In this document: positions 56,385 to 64,000 of the stretch, piece after piece
How positions within the stretch are numbered: the stretch's first letter is position 1
Layout: every line of letters starts with the position of its first letter
DNA from: Amorphophallus konjac
Taxonomy: Eukaryota > Streptophyta > Magnoliopsida > Alismatales > Araceae
Assembly (NCBI GenBank): GCA_022559845.1
Contig: CM040118.1
Location: 234,531,224-234,595,223, forward strand
Direction: 5' to 3'
Length of the DNA stretch: 64,000 bases
Program-made: the position numbers and the translations under genes
The notes under the pieces: model-generated
The model's database searches: none
The model's input: only the letters and a program-made list of their open reading frames with translations
What the model was told of the DNA's origin: nothing

Positions 56385-59300
56385 CTCAATGAGAGACATG
56401 AAGCTACACCGGTCTCCAAGCAAGCCGAGCATGTCGGACATACTTCCAGCTCAACAGAGACGGCTATCCCAGCTAATCCTCTCCTGGCTGATAAGGGCAA
56501 AGCACCGAGCCAACCTGTTCCACAGCAAACAGTAGCTCAGCCCTCTGCGTCTCAGACACAGCCTACCGCGCCCACCTTGCGCGCCACTGTGATGACTACT
56601 CCTCATAGTTAGCAACAAGCTCACTTCTTCCCAGAAGACATAGATCCAGCCGTAGCCCACAAGCTGATGATTGAAAGAATTGTGGAGATGAAGCTGTCTG
56701 AGAAGACTGGCGATGATGTTAGTACCTATGATGTGTACAAGGTGCCATATCCTCCCCAATATGCTGCTAAGAGACTACCTCCAGGCGTCAGCAAGCCGCC
56801 TAAGTTCGAAAAATTTAATGGCCAGGGCTCCCCCAGAGAGCACATAGCTTACTACACCACAATCATGGGCGACCTGGCAGTCGACGAAGCTTATCTGCTT
56901 AAGTTCTTTGGCTCATCCCTTACTGGGTTAGCCTTTGAATGGTATTCAAGCTTGCCAGCTGGATCGGTGGTTGATTGGCCTGATATGCAGAGAAAATTCC
57001 GCGACAGATTTCATGTCACTGAAAGAGAAATCACAATAGCAGAGCTATATGCAACCAGGCAGAAGCAAGATGAAACTGCACTGGACTACATCAAAAGATG
57101 GAGGAACTTAGCCATGAGATGCAGAAGACCCCCCCATCAAGAAGATGCTGTGCAGATATGTAAACAGAGCCTCAGGAGAGAGGTGCTAGAAAAGATGATC
57201 GGTGCAGATGTGAGAACATTTGACCGATTAAACAATACAGTGGCGGAGGTTGAGACGTTCTTGTCCAAACGTCCAACCGCCAATGTTCCCAATGTGCTGA
57301 AAGGTAAATCTAATGATCAACGACCATCACATTCTGAGGCCAACACCGTCGATTTCAGAACCTTCGAGCAGCAGAAAGGGAAGAAGGGGGCAGATGAAGC
57401 TCCCCCGCCTGAGGGTGCAGCAGAAAGAAAAGACAAGGTCTCTCTAAGAGACAAGATGAAGAAGGCTTACTCTTTTCCCAAGGAGAAGACGGCAGCACTA
57501 TTTAACTGGGCATATAAGTTCAACAAGGTAACATTACCTGAACCGAAGAGACCCGAGGATGCGGCAAAGAAAGATGATCCGCTGTTCTGTCCATTTCACC
57601 TTGCCCTGGGGCACGCAATTGAGGATTGTTATGTCTTCAAAGATATCATGGAAGGAATGGTTAAAAAGGGTGAGCTGCAGCTGGGAGATTATCAGGTAAA
57701 GCCGCCTCATCCACATGAGCCTCCGCCCTGGAGAATGGCCGCCAATATGATCTCAGTTTACCAGCAGCTGCCTAAAGAAGCCGTTGAGGAATGTACCAGG
57801 CATACCTATGAAGCTTGTTTCCTCACCCCACTGAAGGATCAGGAGGGATGGCAGACGAAACCCATAAAGAATAGAAGGAAAACTCCCGCAGCCAGTGCCA
57901 GCGGGGTGATTATTCGAGGTGTCACACCAAGGCCTGAACCGCCTCCAGTAAAGCCAGTATGGCGCACAGCTGAGACCGGGCCAGTCATCCGGATCCCTAC
58001 TCACAACCGGAGGAGACAAACTCCCCTACCCGCACATAAAGAAGTAAGTCCTGCAGCCAGACGTCTACAGCAGTATATCAATGAGCTCGATGAATATGAG
58101 CAGAAAAAGCCCAAACACCTGCTGGTAAAAGACTGTATACTCTGGGAGCAGCTTGAAGAATTGAAAATTGAAGAGCAGCCAGAGGCAGAACAAAGAAAAG
58201 ATGAGACTGAGCCCTTCTGGGGGCAGGAGCTGGCAAAGCCAAATTCCCAGAAGAAGAAGAGACGGCCCAAGTCCAAAAAAGGAAAGAAAGTCACGACAGT
58301 ACAATGTAACACCCTGTCAGTGCTCTTTTCCCTGCCCGCGGAGGATGATGAGGCTGAAGCATCAAATGCCCCGCTAGAAGCCAACCATGCTGAGGCCTCT
58401 ACCTCAGCCCATGCAACACGTTCTGGGAAAAGATGGGGGCGCCCACCACCAGCTAATCATAATATTATATTCAGAGGGGAGCAACCCTACCAGATCCCAG
58501 AACCAGAGGTACGAGGTGTCCAGGTTCCTCCCCCTGCCAGCTTGTACCAAGAGAAAGAAGAAGCTCCTTCATTCCTGGAATTCTTGTCCAGTTTGGAGAA
58601 TGAGCAATTGGCTCACACTGCTCCAGCTAAAAGCAATAAATGCCAGCAGACTGCGGTTAGGAAGCAGAAGCAGCATGAAGAAAATGAAGGAAGTGACCCT
58701 CTAGCAAAGCCAGGAGCTGTTGCTACAGAAGAAGCCTCCCGGGAAATAGGGGAAGAGAATGAAACTGGGACTGGGCAGCAAAGGCCACAGGCACCACATG
58801 AACCTCCAAGACCCCGATGGGCAGAAGAAATGAGACTGTCTAATGTCCGGGTAGGCAGTCGAATCATGAAGATGTTGAAGAAGCTCCCTACCAGGTTCTC
58901 CATCTGGGAAATCCTCTCTCTGAGTGAAGAAGCGCGCCAAGCAATTGTGGATGCCTTGCAGTCGCCGGCACAATATGAAGCACTCTTAACAGAAGTGAAT
59001 TCTGGGCCATCGATCACATTCACAGAAGATGATATGCTAATCCCGAATTCCTGTCATAATAGGCCGCTGTATATGAAGGGTTCCCTGAACTGTCAGCCGC
59101 TGAGCAGGATACTGATAGATCCCGGGGCTGCTGTGAACATCCTCCCATACTGCATCTATCAGAAATATTACTTTGATCTGCAGCTTACCAAGGTCAGAGA
59201 CATGAAAATTGCGGGATTCAACCAGAAATGTGAGACGCCCCTCGGGGTGGCTGACTTTAACCTCACATTGGGGGATCTCACTACCGTGGTACGATTCTAT

Positions 59301-59987
59301 GTAATCGACTCCAACACCACATATAAGGCCCTGCTGGGGAGACCGTGGCTGCATGAATATCAGATAGTGCCGTCCACGCTACATCAATGCATTAAATACT
59401 GCCATGAAGGAAAAGAAGAGAGGGTGTTTGTGGATCTGCATCCCTTCGAAGTATTCGAGTGCCATATGCTCGATGCATCCTACTACACGGAAGTGTCGCG
59501 AAAGGGTGAAGAGAAAGAGGCTGTGGTCAGCCAGAAAAAGCCGACGACGAAGGCAAGAAATTGGTCTCCACCGCCACCAAAGGGCTATATTAAAAAGCAT
59601 GAGGTATCTCACATCTCTTATGCCGGTGACTTTGCTTGGATCACCCCTCCTAGCATTCACCCGGATGATATCAATGAAGAAATGAAAGAAAAGTACACAC
59701 AAGTGGAGGTGCCGCAGGGTTTATTTAAACCCATCGTCAGCCTTGAGTACCAGACGGTGCTACCACTGAAGACTATGGAAGTCCCTCGCTTCTGCGAGCC
59801 TCCTACCATATTCTACACTGGGGAGTCAGTCGAGGAAGATGATCAAGACTGCATGGTCCCTGAAGAGGCTGCAAACCAAATGGTGCCAATTACAGGCTTA
59901 GACTACACTACCCGACGGGTTTCGCAGATGTTCTCTAAGATGCAGATGCCATCACTACAACCTGCTGCCCAAAAGAAGGCGTTCTAG
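56385..59987 (+). pseudogene. Gag and aspartic protease region of element G
   Basis: One phase with a single internal TAG (56610-56612), then open for 1106 codons from 56667 to TAG at 59985. The gag capsid region (~56800-57290) has FNGQGSPREHIAYY, EWYSSLPAGSV and FRDRFHV. A CPFHLALGHAIEDC zinc-like segment lies near 57590. A long Glu/Lys/Pro-rich linker leads to the protease, whose active site reads ILIDPGAAVNILP (~59115) followed by LLGRPWL. Tat proteases use such D-x-(G/A)-A motifs. Gag forms the particle and protease cleaves the polyprotein. Confidence 0.88.
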
Positions 59988-60515
59988 GAGCTATGGGATC
60001 CGCCTCGGGATAATAAAGAACTGAGGAAGATCACTCAGCACCCAGGATTGGGTTATACCCTTCAAGAATACTATGAAGCTGAGGTGGATGTCATATCTGT
60101 CTCCTACCAGCATGAAGACCCTCCCGAGGTGGGAAATGACAAGTATCCCTCGGAAGATGAAGAAATCATTTATCAATCCATAATGAACAATGAAGCCCCA
60201 GACAGTCAGCCGGAGACGAGGACGTCTGATGAAGCAAAGAAAGATTGGTGCTGGGAAGACCTACCTTGCAAAGAAGATCTGTTCCATGCTGAAGCAAAGT
60301 TTGACACGGGAATCCCGGATAAAGACCAAGCAGCCAAAGAGCTGAGGGAATGCTTGGAGTTTGAGCGCATTCTGGAAGAAGTCCGGGCTCTGTAGAATGA
60401 TGATCTCTCAAGGGAGTCTGCATCAGAAGAGCCTCTAGGGGCGGAAGACTCTGTCTTCGAGTTTCCTGCTGATCCAGTTACGTCCTCGGGGCGTACTGAA
60501 CAGAATACAGCAATA
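59988..60515 (+). pseudogene. Protease-RT linker of element G
   Basis: Continues the gag-pol phase: open after the TAG at 59985, interrupted by TAG at 60393-60395. Acidic low-complexity coding, no domain. Because it stays in phase, I see no need for the intron that Ogre elements have between protease and RT. Confidence 0.65.
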
Positions 60516-62780
60516 TTGGCCATATATGATGAGCCAGCAACCACTGATGACCAGTATGATGAAACGGAAAATCATGAAACTGAAGAAGATTATATCCCGG
60601 GAGGCTTCATTGACTTGCAAGAAGCCCCGCCCGAGGTCGAAGACGGAGGTCAGGCCACCGTCGATGAGCTTGTGGAAATAAATCTAGGAACCGCAGATGA
60701 GCCAAGGCCGACATTGCTTAGTACACTGCTAGAGCCAGCTACCAGGGAACAGTATATACAGTTTTTGAAGGAATTCCGAGACTGCTTTGCATGGACATAT
60801 GATGAAATGCCGGGACTGAGTTCTAATGTGGCACAGCATCGATTGGCAATAAACCTAGAGGCTAACCCTGTAAAGCAGCCTTCCAGGAGAATGCGTCCTG
60901 AACTGATAAATCAGATTAACAAAGAGGTTGACAAGCTGATTGATGTAGGCTTTGTCGAAGAAAACCAGTATACTACATGGCTGGCCAATATAGTGCCCGT
61001 AAAGAAGAAGAATGGGCAGATCAGAATATGTGTTGATTTCCGGGACCTTAATAAGGCTTGCCCGAAAGATGATTTCCCGGTGCCAATCACTGAGGTGATG
61101 ATCGATGCAACTACTGGCCATGAGGCCCTATCATTTATGGATGGGTCATCCGGATACAACCAGATCTGGATTGCTGAAGAAGACAGAGTGCACACTGCAT
61201 TCCGCACCCCGAAGGGGATATTCCACTACAAAAGGATGCCGTTCGGCCTCAAGAATACCGGCGCTACCTACCAAAGAGCTATGACCAAGATCTTTGATGA
61301 TTTGCTCTTCAAGAAAGTAGAGTGCTACATTGATGATTTGGTAGTAAAAACTAAAAGAAGAGAAGACCATTTGCAAGACCTGAGGGTAGTATTCCAGAGG
61401 CTGCACAAATATGAACTCAAGATGAATCCCATGAAATGCGCCTTCGGCGTGTCAAGTGGAAAATTCCTCGGGTTTATTGTCTGTCATAGGGGCATTGAAA
61501 TTGACCCATCCAAGATTAAGGCTATCCAGGAGCTCCCTCCACCAAGGAATCTGTCCGAGCTGAGATCTCTGCAAGGGCGTCTGGCCTATATCCGACGATT
61601 TATATCAAATCTGTCGGGAAGATGCCACCCCTTTCACAAGCTCATGATGAAAGATGTGCCGTTCCTCTGGGACGATGGCTGTCAGGAAGCCTTTGAGAAG
61701 CTGAAAGAATATCTCAAGACCCCTCCGGTGCTGGGGGCACCAATTAAGGGCAGGCCCTTGATACTGTATATCGCAGCCACATATTGTTCCCTGGGGGCAA
61801 TGCTGGCACAGATAAATGAAGGCAAAGAGCAAGCCTTATACTATCTGAGCAGGAGGCTAATTAGAACTGAGGAAAGCTACAGCTACATAGAAAAGACCTG
61901 CTTGGCACTAGTCTTTGCTGTCAAAAAGCTCAGACACTATATGTTGTCACATGAAGTCAGATTGATATCTGCAGCAGATCCGCTCAAATATATATTGACT
62001 CAGCCAGTTATGAAGGGCCGGTTGGGCAAATGGGTAGTGATCCTGATGGAATTCGATATTACCTATACACCCCAAAGGGCAATAAAAGGACAGGCCGTGG
62101 CTGATTTCTTCGCAGAGCATCCTGTGCCGGAAAATGATATGCTAGGGACTGAGTTACCCGATGATGAAACACTCGAGGCCTGCCAAGCTCAGTCAGTTAT
62201 GTGGCAACTATTCTTTGATGGAGCATCTAGAACAGAGACAGACTCCGATGGAAAGACCAGAATACGGGCTGGAGCCGGTATTGTGCTGAAATCACCAGAG
62301 GGGGAGGTCGTGCATACTTCCTGTTCTATAAACAAGCCCTGCACCAATAACGAAGCTGAGTACGAAGCTCTGATAATCGGTCTGCATATCATCCTCAACA
62401 TGGGTATCCAAATGCTCCAAGTATTCGGTGATTCGATGTTGATAATAAAACAGATCCAAGGGGAGTTCGAAGTGCGGAAGCCAGAACTGAGTCCCTACCA
62501 CCAAAGAGCTGTGCGCCTCATGGCGAAATTCTACCATATTGAGCTCAAGCATGTGGGCCGTGGACATAATGCCCAGGCTGATGCACTGGCAAAGCTAGCC
62601 AGCTCACTAGCAGTCCCGCCAAATGAGACACTGAACATTGTTGTTATGAACCGGCGGCAAGTCCCCAGTATGCTAGAAGGGTGCCCCGAAGAAGAAGAAG
62701 TCGCTACTGTTAGCACAGAACAGGCATCTGACTGGAGACAGCACTTGCTACAGTGGTTCCTGCACCAACAGCTACCGTAG
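60516..62780 (+). pseudogene. RT, RNase H and additional RNase H of element G
   Basis: 754 open codons in the gag-pol phase; the Met at 60516 is an internal codon. RT: ICVDFRDLNKACPKDD, LSFMDGSSGYNQI, the catalytic CYIDDLVVKT (~61327) and FGVSSGKFLGF. RNase H: EAFEKLKEYL through YYLSRRLIRTE. Additional Tat-type RNase H: LFFDGASRTE, NNEAEYEALIIGL, FGDSMLI and GHNAQADALAKLAS (~62205-62610). Ends with TAG at 62778-62780. No catalytic residue is obviously lost. Confidence 0.92.
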
Positions 62781-62795
62781 AAAAGAGAGGAGAAG

Positions 62796-63410
62796 ATGAA
62801 ACTTCTGAGAATCAAAGATTTTTATGAATTCAGAAATGGGACTCTGTTCCGAACAATGGCAGATGCGCGCAAGAAGATTCTACTCCGCTGCCTGTCCACT
62901 GAGGAAGCTTGGCAAGCGATGAAAGAAGTACATGCTGGGACAGCAGGTGCCCACCAGGCTGGTCCCAAGATGAAGATAGAAATCAAGAAGCTAGGCTACT
63001 ATTGGCCCACCATGTTCGAAGACTGCTGTAAATTTTCAAAATCATGCCAGAAATGCCAGGAGCATGCTATTGTGCCTCGAAGGCCTCCTACGACTCTGCA
63101 TCCTACAGTTCCCAGTTGGCCGTTTGCGCAATGGGGAACTGATGTAGTCGGTCCACTGCCGACTTCCTCGGCCGGACATAAGTACATACTAGCCATAACA
63201 GATTACTTCTCCAGATGGGCGGAGGCTATAGCATTAAGAGAAGTGACTGGTGAACTGGTCGCCAGATTCATCAAGCAGAACATCATCTTCCGGTTTGGGA
63301 TCCCCAGCCGAATAATATCTGACAATGGAAGTCATTTCAGAAATCAGAAAGTCTATCGCTTGCCGAAAAGTATAAGATCGAATGGAGGACTTCCACTCCT
63401 TACAATCCGC
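62796..63410 (+). pseudogene. Integrase N-terminal and core part of element G
   Basis: Same phase as the RT. Zinc region: HAGTAGAHQ with CQKCQEH (~62925-63065). Core: GTDVVGPLP (first Asp, ~63135), IISDNGSHF (second Asp, ~63315). After ~63350 the phase is lost; the frame continues to 63602 but the recognisable protein moves to another phase. Confidence 0.88.
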
Positions 63411-64000
63411 AGGCAAACGGATTGGCAGAAGCTTTTAACAAGACTCTCTGCACCTTGCTGGCCAAGGTCGTTGGTTCTAACAAAAAGGACTGGGAAGAGA
63501 AAATGTATGAAGCTCTGTGGGCATACCGCACCGTCTTCAAGACACCTACAGGGTGCTCACCATACTCATTGGTATACGGCTCAGAGGCAGTGGTTCCGCT
63601 AGAGCTGGAAGTCCCGTCACTCAGAGTGGCAGTCCAATATGACCTGGCCCGTGGCGAACAAACCAATGTTGAAAGAAGGTTAGAAGAATTGGCTGAATTG
63701 GAAGGGAAGCGCCTCCAAGCTCAGAAGAATATCCAAATGTATCAGGCCCGCATGGCCACTGCATTCAACAAACTCGTAAAAGGACGAGAATTTAAGAAAG
63801 GTGACCTCGTCATGGTCAAGAAAAAAGAAGTCATGGCGTCCAACCCAAAAGGAAAGCTAAATGCTAATTGGGAGGGCCCTTATGTGATACAGAGGGTCTA
63901 CGAAGGAGGGGCCTACATGGTTGTTAACCATCGAGGGGAAATCTGATCCTCGCCACTCAACGGTAGACACCTAAAGCTGTATCATGCTGCACAACCAACA
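63411..64000 (+). pseudogene. Integrase C-terminal part of element G, shifted phase
   Basis: From ~63411 the integrase continues in the next phase with GLAEAFNKTL (containing the catalytic Glu) and TPTGCSPYSLVYGSEA, then the C-terminal module (GDLVMVKKKE, WEGPYVIQRV). TGA at 63944-63946 is followed in phase by SSPLNGRHLKLYHA to the window edge, so the true end is at or beyond 64000. Confidence 0.88.

Larger units (their letters stand above)
50831..64000 (+). mobile_element. Element G: Ty3/Gypsy Tat-lineage element, 3' end beyond window
   Basis: A ~3.7-kb 5' LTR, a Tat-type primer site, two ORFs before gag, then gag, protease, RT, RNase H, additional RNase H and integrase. It is inserted in RT of element E; AGCAG at 50826-50830 would be the left target site. 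The coding region is mostly open but has five TAG stops, a phase change between the first two ORFs and one in integrase. The window ends just after the integrase C-terminus. Confidence 0.9.

Noticed and set aside
57534..59354. Minus-strand ORFs of 60-136 codons across G gag-pol
   Set aside because: Complementary-frame shadows of a long coding region with clear gag and protease motifs.
59988..60515. Ogre-type intron between protease and RT in element G
   Set aside because: The segment stays in the gag-pol phase with only one TAG, so it reads as coding sequence rather than as an intron.
1..64000. Host genes, tRNA/rRNA genes or a defence system
   Set aside because: All recognisable coding is LTR-retrotransposon gag-pol; tRNA-like strings such as TGGTATCAGAGC are primer binding sites next to LTR ends.

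Overview
This window looks like a heterochromatic, gene-free stretch of a large plant genome. Every coding region I can recognise belongs to a plant LTR retrotransposon: Ty3/Gypsy chromovirus (Tekay/Del-like), Ty3/Gypsy Tat, an Athila/Tat-type non-autonomous element and Ty1/Copia SIRE-like. I see no host protein gene, rRNA, tRNA, CRISPR array or bacterial-type operon. The species cannot be named from the sequence.

Layout, with my own letters. Element A (+, 1-10385) is a chromovirus with 3.1-kb LTRs, a complete 1450-codon gag-pol and nearly identical LTRs; its first ~426 bp lie outside the window. A is inserted in element C (-, 10386-14922), which has an Asp-tRNA-type primer site, a 1.55-kb LTR and degenerate ORFs with no pol. 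C sits in the 3' end of element D (-, 14923-20994 plus 42710-43341), a decayed Tat element. Element B (-, 20995-42709), a decayed chromovirus with 3.36-kb LTRs and a GCTCG/GCTTG target duplication, is inserted in D's 5' LTR. Element F (+, 26210-36526), a SIRE-like copia with a perfect AATTT target duplication, is inserted in B's RNase H. To the right are an orphan GC-rich region H (43342-45532), element E (+, 45533-50830, a decayed chromovirus related to B) and element G (+, 50831 to beyond the window end, a Tat element with a ~3.7-kb LTR), which is inserted in E's reverse transcriptase. The nesting gives relative ages: D before B before F, D before C before A, E before G.

The least expected structure is in the LTRs. 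In A, B and E they carry arrays of short CpG-centred inverted repeats. The arms differ between families, and within A they vary in a compensatory way (ACGCC/GGCGT, ACGACCA/TGGTCGT, ACGACTT/AAGTCGT). F and G carry analogous CG palindromes. The same three chromovirus LTRs share a TATA box ~0.5 kb from the LTR start, a 5' splice-like site shortly after it and, ~250-350 bp before the LTR end, a TTTTCAG 3' splice-like site followed by a short acidic, serine-rich reading frame ending in a stop. Together these suggest a long LTR-internal intron and possibly a small LTR-encoded exon. Element A has the features expected of a recently active copy. All five in-frame stops I located within the main frame of G's polyprotein are TAG at sites that fit former CAG codons, as expected from deamination of CHG-methylated cytosine.
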